Assembly: GCF_000718555.1 (NCBI RefSeq)
Contig: NZ_JOAN01000019.1
Location: forward strand, 62,001 to 126,000
Direction: 5' to 3'
Length of the DNA stretch: 64,000 bases
Origin: Micromonospora chokoriensis
GTDB taxonomy: Bacteria > Actinomycetota > Actinomycetes > Mycobacteriales > Micromonosporaceae
The position numbers and the translations under genes were made by a program. Within the stretch, counting starts at the first letter, position 1; every line of letters begins with the position of its first letter. Under the pieces are notes generated by a model. The model worked only from the letters and a program-made list of their open reading frames with translations, was not told the DNA's origin and made no database searches. Shown piece by piece: positions 12,082 through 21,604 of the stretch.

Positions 12082-13821
12082 GTGAGGCAACTCAAGGTTG
12101 GTCTCGCCGCCGCAGTGGCCGCCGCTCTGGCGGTGTCCGGCTGCGGCAGCCCGTCGTCGAACAACGGCAGTAACGGCGGAGGTGACTCCAAGGGCATCGA
12201 GACCCAGCAGAGCGCGTTCGACCCGGCCGCCAAGGGCCCGGCTGCCGAGGTGCCCGGGGCCAAGAAGGGCGGGGTCGTCACGGTCTACTCCCAGCTGACC
12301 CCGAACACGTTCGACCCGACCGACACCTACTACGCCGACGCGCTGGCGATCGAGAAGCTGCTCTTCCGTAGCCCGACCCAGTTCGCGCTGCGTGGCGGCA
12401 AGCCGGTGCTCGTGCCGGACCTCACCGACCTCGGCACCGTCTCGGCGGACAAGCTGACCTGGACGTTCAAGATGCAGTCGGGCGTCAAGTACGCCGACGG
12501 CAGCGAGGTCAAGGTCGAGGACCTGGCGTACGCGATCAAGCGTTCGTTCGCCCACGACGTGTACACCAGCGCCCCGACGTACCAGGCGACCTACTTCAAG
12601 GACGGCGACAAGTACAAGGGCCCCTACACCAGCGGCGACTCCTTCGCCGGCGTGGAGACCCCGGACGCGAGCACGCTCGTCATCCACCTGGCTCGGCCCT
12701 TCGCGGACCTGCCCCTCTACATGACCTTCCCGGTGTTCACGCCGATCCCGAAGGCGAAGGACACCAAGGAGAACTACAAGAACAACCCCCTCGCCACCGG
12801 GCCGTACCAGTTCGACACCTACACCCCGGGCACCGAGCTGAAGCTGAAGAAGAACCCGAACTGGGACGCCAACACCGACGCGGTGCGCCACCAGTACCCG
12901 GACGGCTTCACCTTCAAGTGGGGCGGCGAGGACCCGAAGACCCAGCAGCAGGTGCTCAACAGCGCCGGCGAGGACGCCAACGCCCTCAACTACAGCCCTG
13001 TCGACGCCTCGCTGATCCCGCAGGTGACCGGGGACAAGAAGGCCCAGCTGATCCAGGGCGACCAGCCCTGCACCTACTCGGTGCAGCTGGACACCCGCAA
13101 GATCCCGCTGGAGGTGCGCAAGGCGATCGCCAAGGCGTACCCGTACGACCAGGTGTACAAGGCCAGCGGCCTGACCAGCTTCAACGCCGCGACGGCCAGC
13201 ACCATCCTGCCGCCGAGCGTGCCCGGCTACACCAAGTACGACGCGCTGCCCGACCTCAACGGCAAGGGCGAGGGCGACCCGGCCGCCGCGAAGGCCATGC
13301 TGGAGGCGGCTGGCAAGGCCGGCTTCGAGCTCAGCTGGTACTACGACAACACCAAGCCGATCCCGCAGCAGACCAACCAGATCCGGGTCGACGCGTTCAA
13401 GGCCGCCGGCTTCACCGTGAAGCCGATCGGTGTCAACACCGCTGAGCTGCGCAAGAAGATCGGCGACTACGAGGCTCCGGTCAACATGGGCCAGGCGCCG
13501 CAGGGCTGGTGCTCGGACTGGCCGAGCGGCGGTAGCTGGTTCCCGGTGCTGTTCCAGACGCACAGCATCGGCGACGGCCTCAGCTGGGGCATGCTCAGCG
13601 ACAAGGCGCTGGACGCCAAGATCGACGAGATCGGCAAGCTCCCGGCCGAGGAGTCCGTCGCCAAGTGGGGTGAGCTGGACAAGGAGATCCTGGGCATGTA
13701 CGTGGCCCTGCCGCGCTACTACGCCAAGCTCGCCTTCGTCACCGGCACGAACATCGGTGGCGCCGAGGGCGACGCCTCCGCGGGTGAGCCGTTCTACGTG
13801 AACATGTTCCTCAAGAACTGA
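12082..13821 (+). CDS. Family 5 peptide-binding lipoprotein, 579 aa
   Basis: GTG 12082 follows AGGAG by 7 nt and opens a lipoprotein signal ending in the lipobox LAVSGC. The mature protein starts with a low-complexity GSPSSNNGSNGGG linker, then the SBP_bac_5 fold with the family signature region (GVKYADGSEVKVEDLAYAIKR). It should capture peptides at the outer membrane face and deliver them to the adjoining permeases. Codon use is very lysine- and aspartate-rich, as expected for an abundant binding protein. It sits between the two permease genes. Confidence 0.92.
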   Translation: MRQLKVGLAAAVAAALAVSGCGSPSSNNGSNGGGDSKGIETQQSAFDPAAKGPAAEVPGAKKGGVVTVYSQLTPNTFDPTDTYYADALAIEKLLFRSPTQFALRGGKPVLVPDLTDLGTVSADKLTWTFKMQSGVKYADGSEVKVEDLAYAIKRSFAHDVYTSAPTYQATYFKDGDKYKGPYTSGDSFAGVETPDASTLVIHLARPFADLPLYMTFPVFTPIPKAKDTKENYKNNPLATGPYQFDTYTPGTELKLKKNPNWDANTDAVRHQYPDGFTFKWGGEDPKTQQQVLNSAGEDANALNYSPVDASLIPQVTGDKKAQLIQGDQPCTYSVQLDTRKIPLEVRKAIAKAYPYDQVYKASGLTSFNAATASTILPPSVPGYTKYDALPDLNGKGEGDPAAAKAMLEAAGKAGFELSWYYDNTKPIPQQTNQIRVDAFKAAGFTVKPIGVNTAELRKKIGDYEAPVNMGQAPQGWCSDWPSGGSWFPVLFQTHSIGDGLSWGMLSDKALDAKIDEIGKLPAEESVAKWGELDKEILGMYVALPRYYAKLAFVTGTNIGGAEGDASAGEPFYVNMFLKN

Positions 13822-13829
13822 CCCTCATC

Positions 13830-13873
13830 GTGGACGCCGGCCGGCCTCCGGCACTGTGCCGGCCGGCGTCCAC
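13830..13873 (+). terminator. Intercistronic hairpin between binding protein and permease B
   Basis: A 15-bp perfect stem (13830-13844 with 13859-13873) and 14-nt loop begin 9 nt after the binding-protein stop and end 60 nt before the next start. Such hairpins commonly protect the upstream binding-protein mRNA and reduce read-through, giving an excess of binding protein over permease. Confidence 0.75.
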
Positions 13874-13933
13874 CCCCTCCCCGTTCCGGCTTGGGCTACC
13901 AGCCCCGGCCCGCTGCCACCAGGAGCCTCGGCG

Positions 13934-14911
13934 GTGCTCATCTACATCCTGCGACGGATCGCCAGCGCGGTCTCCGTCGTCATCGTGACGCTGGTCGCCA
14001 GCTTCGGCCTGTTCTTCGTCGCCCCCACCGACCCGGCCGGCACGATCTGCGGCCCGCGCTGCACCCCGGAGCGCTACGCCGACATCAGCGCCAGCCTGAA
14101 CCTCGACGAACCCGTCGTGCAGCAGGTCGGCGAATATCTCAAGGGGCTCGCGGTCGGGCGGACGTACCACTCCGGTGGGCTCGCCGTCGAGTGCGATGCA
14201 CCCTGCCTCGGCTACTCGTACACCCTCGGTCAGCCGGTGACCAAGCTGATCGGGCAGGCGTTGCCGATCACCGTCTCGATCGTCCTCGGCGGCGCGGTGG
14301 TCTACCTGATCGCCGGCATCCTCGGCGGCATCATCGCGGCCCGACGACGCGGCACCTACCTGGACCGGCTCATGGTCGGCACCTCGCTCGGCATCAACGC
14401 CGTGCCGTACTTCGTGGTGGCGCTGCTCGTCTCGCTGTACGCGACGTTCCTGCCGCACGCCGGCTACCACCCGTTGCTGGAGAACCCGCTGACCTGGGCG
14501 ACCGGGCTGCTGGCCGCCTGGCTGACGCTCGGCCTGGCCAACTCCGCCTCGTACACCCGATACGCCCGCGCGTCCATGATCGAGACGCTGGGTGAGGACT
14601 ACATCCGGACCGCCCGCGCGAAGGGCATCAGCGAGCGGCGCGTGGTCTACCGGCACGGCCTGCGCGCCGCGATCACTCCGATCGCCACCATCTTCGGCCT
14701 CGACCTGGCCTTCCAGTTGACCGGTGCGATCTTCACCGAGGCGATGTTCGGGCTGCCGGGTCTCGGCGTGCTCACCCTGCGCGCGTTCAACCAGTACGAC
14801 CTGCCGGTGCTCATGGGCGGTGTCCTGGTCGGCTCGGTGGTGCTGGTCGTGATGAATCTGCTCGTCGACATCCTCTACACGATTCTCGACCCGCGAGTGA
14901 GGCTGGGATGA
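13934..14911 (+). CDS. Oligopeptide/dipeptide ABC permease, OppB/DppB type, 325 aa
   Basis: Starts with the typical OppB opening [16 protein letters not shown] (first membrane helix), followed by a ~75-residue extracytoplasmic loop and five helices. The EAA loop is [22 protein letters not shown] 13934 has AGGAG 8 nt upstream; ATG 13856 would add an unlikely Pro-rich leader lying inside the intercistronic hairpin. Its stop overlaps the start of the next ATPase gene (ATGA), indicating translational coupling. Confidence 0.9.
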   Translation: MLIYILRRIASAVSVVIVTLVASFGLFFVAPTDPAGTICGPRCTPERYADISASLNLDEPVVQQVGEYLKGLAVGRTYHSGGLAVECDAPCLGYSYTLGQPVTKLIGQALPITVSIVLGGAVVYLIAGILGGIIAARRRGTYLDRLMVGTSLGINAVPYFVVALLVSLYATFLPHAGYHPLLENPLTWATGLLAAWLTLGLANSASYTRYARASMIETLGEDYIRTARAKGISERRVVYRHGLRAAITPIATIFGLDLAFQLTGAIFTEAMFGLPGLGVLTLRAFNQYDLPVLMGGVLVGSVVLVVMNLLVDILYTILDPRVRLG

Positions 14912-16011
14912 CCGAACCGCAACTGCTGACCACCCCGGACCGACGGCCCGAGACGGTCTTCCGGGCCCGCCGTGACAGCGCCGAGCGCGTCGCCGGTCAG
15001 TCCTACCTGGAGGTCACGGACCTCACCGTCACCTTCCCCACCGCCGACGGGCTCGTCCAGGCGGTCCAGGGGCTCAGCTACTCCCTGCCGCTGGGCCGCA
15101 CCCTCGCGGTGGTCGGCGAATCCGGCTCCGGCAAGAGCGTGTCCAGCATGGCCATCATGGGTCTGCACGACCCGCGCAGCACCCGGATGACCGGCTCGAT
15201 CACCGTCGGCGGCGAGGAGATCGTCGGCATGCCACCCGCCGAACTCCGCAAGCGGCGAGGCGCCAACGCGGCGATGATCTTCCAGGATCCGCAGTCCTCG
15301 CTGCACCCGTACTTCACCATCGGTGACCAGATCATCGAGGCGTACCGGGCGCACCACCGAGTGTCCAAGCGGGTGGCCCGGGACCGCGCCGTCGACATGC
15401 TCGGCCGGGTCGGCATCCCCAACCCGCGCCGCCGCCTGGACGACTACCCGCACCAGTTCTCCGGCGGCATGCGGCAGCGCGCCATGATCGCCATGGCCCT
15501 GGTCAACGACCCCAAGCTGCTGATCGCCGACGAGCCCACCACCGCGCTGGACGTCACCGTGCAGGCGCAGATCCTCGACCTGATCATGGAGCTGCAGCAG
15601 GACTTCGGCTCGGCGGTCCTCTTCATCACCCACGACCTCGGTGTCGTCGCCGAGATCGCCGACGACGTGCTGGTCATGTACGGCGGCCGCGGCGTCGAGT
15701 ACGGCCGCGCAGAGTCGATCCTCGGTCGGCCCCTGCACCCGTACACCTGGGGTCTGCTGGAGAGCATCCCGGCGGTCTCCGGCGAACCGGCCCGGCTGCA
15801 CCCCATCCCCGGCACGCCGCCGAGCCTGCTCGCGCTGCCCAGCGGTTGCTCGTTCCACCCGCGCTGCGAGTTCGCCGGCCGGGCGCCAGGGTGCGCCGTC
15901 GACCTGCCTGAGCTGGTCTCCCGCACGGCGGACACCACGAGGGCCTCCCGCTGCCACCTGGCCGACCCGGCCGGGATCTTCGAGACCGACATCCTGCCCC
16001 GGCTGCCCTGA
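14908..16011 (+). CDS. Peptide ABC importer ATPase, OppD/DppD type, 367 aa
   Basis: A single nucleotide-binding domain with Walker [10 protein letters not shown]-loop [10 protein letters not shown], signature FSGGMRQR, Walker [13 protein letters not shown] and switch His in FITHDLG. The C-terminal oligopeptide/dipeptide extension has the Cys pattern ([17 protein letters not shown]) that suggests an Fe-S or metal site known in this family. The start overlaps the preceding stop as ATGA. It forms a heterodimer with the OppF-type ATPase downstream. Confidence 0.92.
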   Translation: MTEPQLLTTPDRRPETVFRARRDSAERVAGQSYLEVTDLTVTFPTADGLVQAVQGLSYSLPLGRTLAVVGESGSGKSVSSMAIMGLHDPRSTRMTGSITVGGEEIVGMPPAELRKRRGANAAMIFQDPQSSLHPYFTIGDQIIEAYRAHHRVSKRVARDRAVDMLGRVGIPNPRRRLDDYPHQFSGGMRQRAMIAMALVNDPKLLIADEPTTALDVTVQAQILDLIMELQQDFGSAVLFITHDLGVVAEIADDVLVMYGGRGVEYGRAESILGRPLHPYTWGLLESIPAVSGEPARLHPIPGTPPSLLALPSGCSFHPRCEFAGRAPGCAVDLPELVSRTADTTRASRCHLADPAGIFETDILPRLP

Positions 16012-16024
16012 AGGAACACACGAG

Positions 16025-17056
16025 ATGACCACCACCACCGACACCGGGGCACCGTTGCTGGAGCTGCGGGACCTCGAGATGCACTTCACCGCGCGGGGCG
16101 ACGGATGGTTCAGCCGTAAGCAGCACCGGGTCCGCGCCGTGGACGGGGTGTCGCTGCAACTGCGTGCGGGCGAGACGCTCGGCCTGGTCGGCGAATCCGG
16201 CTGTGGCAAGACCACCACCGGACGCATGATCACCCGGCTGCTCGAGCCGTCCGGCGGGCAGGTCCTCTACCAGGGCGTCGACATCACGCACCTGAAGGAG
16301 AAGGACCTGCGCCCGTACCGGCGGGAGCTGCAGCTGATCTTCCAGGACCCGTACTCGTCGCTGAACCCGCGGCACACCGTCGGCACGATCATCGGCGCGC
16401 CGCTGCGGGTGCACAACATCGTGCCGAAGGGCAAGGAGTTGGACCGGGTGCGGGAGCTGCTGGAGGTGGTCGGGCTCAACCCCGAGCACTACAACCGGTA
16501 CCCGCACGAGTTCTCCGGCGGCCAACGGCAGCGCATCGGCATCGCCCGCGCGCTCGCCGTACAGCCGAAGGTGATCGTCGCCGACGAGCCGGTCAGCGCC
16601 CTCGACGTGTCCATCCAGGCGCAGGTGATGAACCTCCTCGAAGACCTGCGCAAGGAGTTCAACATCGCGTTCGTCTTCATCGCGCACGACCTCGGCGTGG
16701 TGCGGCACTTCTGCGACCGGGTCGCGGTCATGTACCTCGGTCGAGTCGCCGAGATCGCCGACCGCGACACGCTCTACGGCACCCCGCAGCACCCGTACAC
16801 CCAGGCGTTGCTCTCCGCCGTGCCCGACCTGGGAGTGGCGCGCGGCGCGACGCCGAAGGCCCGCATCCGACTGACCGGCGACGTGCCCGGCCCGATGGAC
16901 CCGCCGGCCGGTTGCCGGTTCCGCAGCCGCTGCTGGAAGGCCGAGGACGTCTGCGCCACCACGAACCCTCCGCTGCTGCAGGTGGGCGCTGGGCACGCGG
17001 CGGCCTGCCACTTCGCCGGAGCACTGAACGAGGAGCCGGCCGCCGCGATCGCCTGA
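16025..17056 (+). CDS. Peptide ABC importer ATPase, OppF/DppF type, 343 aa
   Basis: ATG 16025 lies 13 nt after the previous stop, with AAGGA upstream. Motifs: Walker [10 protein letters not shown]-loop [10 protein letters not shown], signature FSGGQRQR, Walker [13 protein letters not shown], switch FIAHDLG. The C-terminal [12 protein letters not shown] segment and Cys pattern ([15 protein letters not shown]) are the OppF-type extension. Last gene of the importer operon; a short GC hairpin follows the stop. Confidence 0.92.
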   Translation: MTTTTDTGAPLLELRDLEMHFTARGDGWFSRKQHRVRAVDGVSLQLRAGETLGLVGESGCGKTTTGRMITRLLEPSGGQVLYQGVDITHLKEKDLRPYRRELQLIFQDPYSSLNPRHTVGTIIGAPLRVHNIVPKGKELDRVRELLEVVGLNPEHYNRYPHEFSGGQRQRIGIARALAVQPKVIVADEPVSALDVSIQAQVMNLLEDLRKEFNIAFVFIAHDLGVVRHFCDRVAVMYLGRVAEIADRDTLYGTPQHPYTQALLSAVPDLGVARGATPKARIRLTGDVPGPMDPPAGCRFRSRCWKAEDVCATTNPPLLQVGAGHAAACHFAGALNEEPAAAIA

Positions 17057-17075
17057 GGCCCCGCGCGGCGGGGCC
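17057..17075. terminator. Short GC hairpin between convergent genes
   Basis: An 8-bp GC-only stem with a 3-nt loop sits directly after the importer stop, between the convergent operon and oxidoreductase. No T tract. Confidence 0.5.
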
Positions 17076-17085
17076 AACAGCGCAC

Positions 17086-18120
17086 TCAGTCGGCCAGCAG
17101 CTCCCGAACCCGGGGGATCACCTTCGTGCCGTACAGCTCGATGGTGTTCATCAGGTGCTCGTGGGCCATCGAACCGTTTGCGTACTTGAGGTCGATGCGC
17201 TGCAGACCGAGGGCCCGGACCGTCTGTGCGATCTTGCGGGCCACGGTCTCCGGTGAGCCGACGTGCCAGGCCCCGTCGACGATGTCGGCTTCGAACCGGG
17301 CCCGGTTGATCGGCGGCCAACCGCGCTCCCGGCCGAGCCGGTTCAACAGGTCCCGGGCGTGCGGCCAGAGCAACTCGACCGCCTCCTCGTCGGTGCCGGC
17401 AATGAAGCCGGGCACGTGCGCGGTGACCGGAAGGCGCTCCTGGCCGAACTGGGCAAGGGCACGGTGGTACAGCTCGACGTAGGGCGCGAACCGGGCCGGC
17501 TCACCGCCGATGATCGCCAAGGCCAGCGGGTAGCCGAGCCGCGCCGCCCGAACGACCGACTGAGGGCTGCCGCCGACGCCGACCCAGGTGCGGATCCGGC
17601 CGGACTCCGTCTTCGGGTAGACCTGCTGCTGCGTCAGCGGGGGACGCACGCTGCCCTGCCAGGTCACCGGGCCCTCGGTCAGCAGCTGTGCCATCAGTTC
17701 GAGCTTCTCCTCGAAGAGCTGCTCGTAGTCGGCGAGGTCGTATCCGAACAGCGGGAACGACTCGGTGAACGAGCCCCGGCCCAGCATGATCTCCGCGCGA
17801 CCCTGGGAGACCGCGTCGAGGGTGGCGAAGCGCTCGAAGACGCGTACCGGATCGTCGGAGCTGAGCACGGTCACCGCGGTGCCGAGCCGGATCCGCTCGG
17901 TCCGGCCGGCGATCGCGGCGAGCACGATCTCCGGGGCCGTGATCGCGTAGTCGTCGCGGTGGTGCTCACCGAGGCCGATCGCGTCGACGCCGAGCCGGTC
18001 CGCGAGCACCGCTTGCTCGACCACGTTCCGGATCACCTGCGCGGACGGCAGCCGCTTCCCGTTCGCGTCGACTGTGACATCGCCGAAGCTGTCCAGCCCG
18101 AACTCGACCTCGGTCTGCAT
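17086..18120 (-). CDS. LLM-class flavin-dependent oxidoreductase, 344 aa
   Basis: Full-length luciferase-like monooxygenase: VEFGLDSFGDVTVD at the N-terminus, IGLGEHHRDDYAITAPEIVLA, RIRLGTAVTVLSSDDPVRVFE and LGRGSF are the conserved barrel segments of the group that binds FMN or F420. AGGAGA precedes the ATG by about 7 nt. The substrate is unknown. The 3' end of this gene (17085-17120) matches 31 of 36 bases of a short fragment at 21564-21599. Confidence 0.9.
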   Translation of the reverse strand: MQTEVEFGLDSFGDVTVDANGKRLPSAQVIRNVVEQAVLADRLGVDAIGLGEHHRDDYAITAPEIVLAAIAGRTERIRLGTAVTVLSSDDPVRVFERFATLDAVSQGRAEIMLGRGSFTESFPLFGYDLADYEQLFEEKLELMAQLLTEGPVTWQGSVRPPLTQQQVYPKTESGRIRTWVGVGGSPQSVVRAARLGYPLALAIIGGEPARFAPYVELYHRALAQFGQERLPVTAHVPGFIAGTDEEAVELLWPHARDLLNRLGRERGWPPINRARFEADIVDGAWHVGSPETVARKIAQTVRALGLQRIDLKYANGSMAHEHLMNTIELYGTKVIPRVRELLAD

Positions 18121-18274
18121 GTCGTCTTCTCCTGATCTTGACGCGCCGGCCGCGCCGTTCCTCCAGCTGCTTCCGGCAGTTAAACGGCGGCGTCACAGGC
18201 TCCCATTCCCGAACTTGGCAGTGGTAAGCCGCACTCTCGGTCAGATCCTGGACGCCGCCGCCGGGCAAGATCGC

Positions 18275-19111
18275 TCAGAACTCCTCGTACACCGCCGGGT
18301 CCTGGTCCGCGAGCCGCCCGTCCGGGCGGCCCAGCGCCGTGATGGCCTCGACCTGCGCGTCGGTGAGCTTGATGCCGAAGACGTCCAGGTTCTCCGCCTG
18401 CCGCTGCGGCGAGGCTGCCTTGGGCAGCGGAATCACCTGACGCGCCACATGCCAGGCCAGGATCGTCTGCGCCGGGCTGACGCCGTGGGCGGACGCGATC
18501 TCCACAATGACGGGGTGTTTTTGCAGGTCGTTGCCGTGGCCGAGCGGGCTCCACCCCTGCACCAAGATGCCGTGCTCCCGGTGATAGTCGAGCGCCTCCT
18601 GCTGCGGGAAGTACGGGTGCACCTCGATCTGGTTGACCACCGGGGCGACCCCGGTCTCGGCCACCAGCCGGTCGATGTGCTCGGGCAGGAAGTTGGAGAG
18701 ACCAATGTGCGTGACCAGGCCACGCTCGCGCGCCTCGATCAACGCCCGCCACGCCTGCACGTACAGATCGACCTTGGGGTTCGGCCAGTGGATCAGGTAC
18801 AGGTCGATGTGGTCGAGGCCGGTGCGGAACACACTCTCCTCGATGGTGGTCAGCGCCTCGTCGTAGCCGTGGTGCCGCCCCGGCAGCTTCGAGGTGACGA
18901 CCAGTTCGTCGCGTACGTCGCCGGCGGCACGGGCCGCCCGGCCCACGGCACCCTCGTTCTCGTAGTTGAACGCCGAGTCGATCAACCGGTAGCCGGCCCG
19001 GATCGCCTGGCCGATCGCGTCGACACCCGCCGAGCCGTTCAGTCGGTACGTGCCGAGCCCGATCGCCGGCAGGGTGGTGCCGTCGGCTGCCGTCAGGTGG
19101 GGAATCGTCAT
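18275..19111 (-). CDS. Aldo/keto reductase, 278 aa
   Basis: An AKR of the 2,5-diketogluconate-reductase-like group: GLGTYRLNG at the start, catalytic Asp and Tyr in LIDSAFNYENE, Lys in VVTSKLPG, His in LYLIHWPNPK, and the GLSNF and NQIEVHPYFPQ segments. NADPH-dependent carbonyl reduction in the cytoplasm is expected. The start is leaderless: a TAGGGT -10 box lies 6 nt before the ATG. Confidence 0.92.
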   Translation of the reverse strand: MTIPHLTAADGTTLPAIGLGTYRLNGSAGVDAIGQAIRAGYRLIDSAFNYENEGAVGRAARAAGDVRDELVVTSKLPGRHHGYDEALTTIEESVFRTGLDHIDLYLIHWPNPKVDLYVQAWRALIEARERGLVTHIGLSNFLPEHIDRLVAETGVAPVVNQIEVHPYFPQQEALDYHREHGILVQGWSPLGHGNDLQKHPVIVEIASAHGVSPAQTILAWHVARQVIPLPKAASPQRQAENLDVFGIKLTDAQVEAITALGRPDGRLADQDPAVYEEF

Positions 19112-19117
19112 GATCGG

Positions 19118-19123
19118 ACCCTA
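19118..19123 (-). promoter_or_regulatory. Leaderless -10 box of the aldo/keto reductase
   Basis: TAGGGT on the minus strand, 6 nt before ATG 19111. Transcription should begin at the start codon. Confidence 0.6.
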
Positions 19124-19158
19124 CCCGCACGAGCCAGACACCGAACCCAAGCAACCGA

Positions 19159-21069
19159 TCAGTCGACGCCACCTTCGTCGGCTACCTCGTAGACCGTCTC
19201 GACCGGCCGGATCACCTTGATCAGCGAGGCGAGGTAATCCCGCGTCTCCGAATCGGTGGAGTAGACGATGGTGCCCTGCATTCCACGGGTCAGCAGAACC
19301 TTGTAGGTGTTGCGGATCAGCAGATCCGCTTCGGTATCGCTGACCGACTTGCGGCTGCGGAAGGCCGGGTCCTTGGATTCGTCGCGTCGCGTCACCAGGC
19401 GACCGTCCCGGGCCACCAGATCCGGCCCGATGATGACGCCCGACCAGGTGTACTCGAACCCCTGCGCTGTGTAGACGCAGCCCACCTGGCCGAAACCGTC
19501 CGGGTCGGTGGCCCAGAACGCACTGCCTGGTGCGTCGCCGACGCTGCGTTCGCTCTTGACGTTCCAAGGTCGCGCCCAGCCGCCGACCTGCACGTCTGGC
19601 ACCAGGCTGTCGTCCGGACGCGGATCACTCCACGGCCAGCAGTAACCGGCGGACATCCGGGCCGTCACACCAACCGCCTGCTTGTGCGCGAGGAAGGCTT
19701 CCATCTCCTCTGGCGACTCGGCAAGACGCAGGTCGACCCGCCCGTCGCCGGCCCAGACGGACGGCTCGCCGTCGTCTAGACCGAGTAGGTCAACGACCCA
19801 TCGCTCGTATGCCTCACTGCCGCCACAGCGGAACTGGCTGTGCAGCGACACCACCTCGACGTCAAGGTTCAGTTGTTTCGCGTACGACGAGATGACCTCG
19901 ACGTTGCCCAACTCGCCCGGCTTGACCACCTGATGCTGATCGAGCAGGAAGACCGGCACCCGGGCCGCGGCGATAAGTTCATCGATCTGTGAACGAGCCT
20001 CCGCCCGGCTGGCTTTCGGCGTGAACCGGTTGACCGAGGTCTCCCGAATTCGGTGCGCCTCGTCGCAGATCAGGACGTCCAGGCCGTTGCGGTCGGCGGA
20101 CATGAAGCTGTTGAAGTAGCCAAAGAGACTCTTCAGCCGGGTCGAGCCTTTTCCGGCGTATTTGCGCAAGGTCTGGGTGAACGACCGCGAGCCCGTGGCG
20201 TGCATGACGGAGCGGTTCTGGCGGGCCAACTCGCCGAGCACCGAAAGGGCGATCACGCTCTTGCCGCTGCCTGGTCCGCCCGAGACGATGACGACCGACT
20301 TGCGGTCCGCCGACCGGGCCCGTTCGACGGCGTGCAGCACCAACTCGTACGCCACCCGCTGCTGATCCAGCAGTGTGAAGTGCGACCGATCCTTCAGCTC
20401 CTGCGCGGCATACCGCAACAGGTGGCGACTGGGCCGGACCGAGCTGGTGAGGAAGCGATCCGCTGCTCCGGCTCCGGAGGCCGGGGCGAGATGGGTGCGC
20501 AGGTAATCGAGGAACTGGCCGCGCCGCTGCTTGGTGAAGATGCGGCTCTGCTCGGTCGCCCGGCGATCGAACAGGTCACTGATGTCGCGGTCGGACGCGT
20601 TGTGCAGATACGCCGCCCCGCGGACCGGGTTCCGTTCCTCGGCGAGGATGCCCAGGAAGTCCGTCAGGTACTCGCAGTACTGCTCGACCTGGACACCGGG
20701 ATGCAACCGCAGGCCCCGTGCGTGCTCTACCGCCACGAGGGTGTCAGACCCCTCGTAGGACTCGGCGTAGGACCACTGCTTCAACTCGACGACGACGTAG
20801 GAATCTCCGGACGTCCTGGGGTCCACACCGGCGAGCACGACATCAACCCGCTTGCTGGTCAGCGGCAACTGGTACTCCACCAGCATCTCCACCTGGCCGA
20901 GACCCGCGTCGGCGAGATCCTGCCCCAGCACCTCAAGGCTGCGAGACCAGGAACGACGTTCTGCCGGACCCACGTTGCGACCGATCTGTTCCACGATTCG
21001 GTCCGGGAGTACACCGGCGGCACTCAGGCGCAGCAGACCATCGGCAGACGTACGGAACGCTGACAACAC
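19159..21069 (-). CDS. DUF2075-type DNA/RNA helicase fused to nuclease-like domain, 636 aa
   Basis: The N-terminal ~150 residues contain a PD-(D/E)XK-like pattern: Asp76 in KRVDVVLAG and Glu95-x-Lys97 in YVVVELKQW. The C-terminal part is a superfamily 1-like ATPase with Walker A GGPGSGKS (264-271), Walker B CDEAHR (335-340), the YTAQGFEY segment and a late LLTRGMQG motif. This is the DUF2075/Schlafen-helicase-like architecture. It is likely a nucleic-acid-processing enzyme of defence or repair; no experimental role is known to me. The start is GTG 21069 with only a GGGGG Shine-Dalgarno. It follows a MazG-like gene by 137 nt on the same strand. Confidence 0.82.
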   Translation of the reverse strand: MLSAFRTSADGLLRLSAAGVLPDRIVEQIGRNVGPAERRSWSRSLEVLGQDLADAGLGQVEMLVEYQLPLTSKRVDVVLAGVDPRTSGDSYVVVELKQWSYAESYEGSDTLVAVEHARGLRLHPGVQVEQYCEYLTDFLGILAEERNPVRGAAYLHNASDRDISDLFDRRATEQSRIFTKQRRGQFLDYLRTHLAPASGAGAADRFLTSSVRPSRHLLRYAAQELKDRSHFTLLDQQRVAYELVLHAVERARSADRKSVVIVSGGPGSGKSVIALSVLGELARQNRSVMHATGSRSFTQTLRKYAGKGSTRLKSLFGYFNSFMSADRNGLDVLICDEAHRIRETSVNRFTPKASRAEARSQIDELIAAARVPVFLLDQHQVVKPGELGNVEVISSYAKQLNLDVEVVSLHSQFRCGGSEAYERWVVDLLGLDDGEPSVWAGDGRVDLRLAESPEEMEAFLAHKQAVGVTARMSAGYCWPWSDPRPDDSLVPDVQVGGWARPWNVKSERSVGDAPGSAFWATDPDGFGQVGCVYTAQGFEYTWSGVIIGPDLVARDGRLVTRRDESKDPAFRSRKSVSDTEADLLIRNTYKVLLTRGMQGTIVYSTDSETRDYLASLIKVIRPVETVYEVADEGGVD

Positions 21070-21206
21070 TTGCCCCCGGGCAGCACGAAGTTATCGTGCG
21101 CATGGGGGGCGTGTCCGGCAGTCGCCGAAAGCCCGTCGTGACGCGCTTCTACGTGATGGACTGTAGCGAAGAGATCAACTCAACGCCATGCTGACGCTTC
21201 CGGCGG

Positions 21207-21542
21207 TTACCGTTTCGCCGCTGACCCGCGAGCCTGCTCGACGGGGTAGCGGCGAGCCGAGTCCTCGAGCTTGGTCAGGGCTGCCTCTACCAGGTCGACA
21301 CCGAGTACGTCGGCGAGCCGAGTCAGATAGATCATGACGTCACCGATCTCGGCCCGCACCCGGCTGCCCGCGTCCGGATCGGACATGACCGTCGCGGACT
21401 GCTCCGGCGTGAGCCACTGGAACTCGGCAATCAGCTCACCGACTTCACCAGCGAGTGCCATGGCCAAGTTCTTGGGCGTGTGGAACTGCTGCCAGTCCCG
21501 CTCCTCCGCGAACGCCCGTACGCGGCCAGTCAGGTCATCCAT
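21207..21542 (-). CDS. MazG-like nucleotide pyrophosphohydrolase, 111 aa
   Basis: The all-alpha NTP-PPase fold is recognisable by the metal-binding ExxE...ExxD pattern: EVGELIAEFQW and EIGDVMIYLTRLAD. The protein is close to MazG/RS21-C6-type dCTP or NTP pyrophosphatases. These hydrolyse (d)NTPs to NMP and pyrophosphate, often to sanitise pools or limit phage replication. It is probably co-regulated with the helicase downstream. Its own promoter may be leaderless (GATGCT, 6 nt before the ATG). Confidence 0.88.
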   Translation of the reverse strand: MDDLTGRVRAFAEERDWQQFHTPKNLAMALAGEVGELIAEFQWLTPEQSATVMSDPDAGSRVRAEIGDVMIYLTRLADVLGVDLVEAALTKLEDSARRYPVEQARGSAAKR

Positions 21543-21563
21543 GCCGTGAGCATCGCAGCTAGA

Positions 21564-21599
21564 CTCAGTCGACCAGCACTTGCCGGACCCGGGGGATCA
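21564..21599 (-). pseudogene. Fragment of an LLM oxidoreductase 3' end
   Basis: Read on the minus strand this stretch gives LIPRVRQVLVD followed by a stop, matching the C-terminus VIPRVRELLAD-stop of the oxidoreductase at 17086. The nucleotides agree at 31 of 36 positions. Nothing upstream belongs to the family, so it is a truncated relic abutting the start of the next gene. Confidence 0.6.
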
Positions 21600-21604
21600 G
21601 GTCG

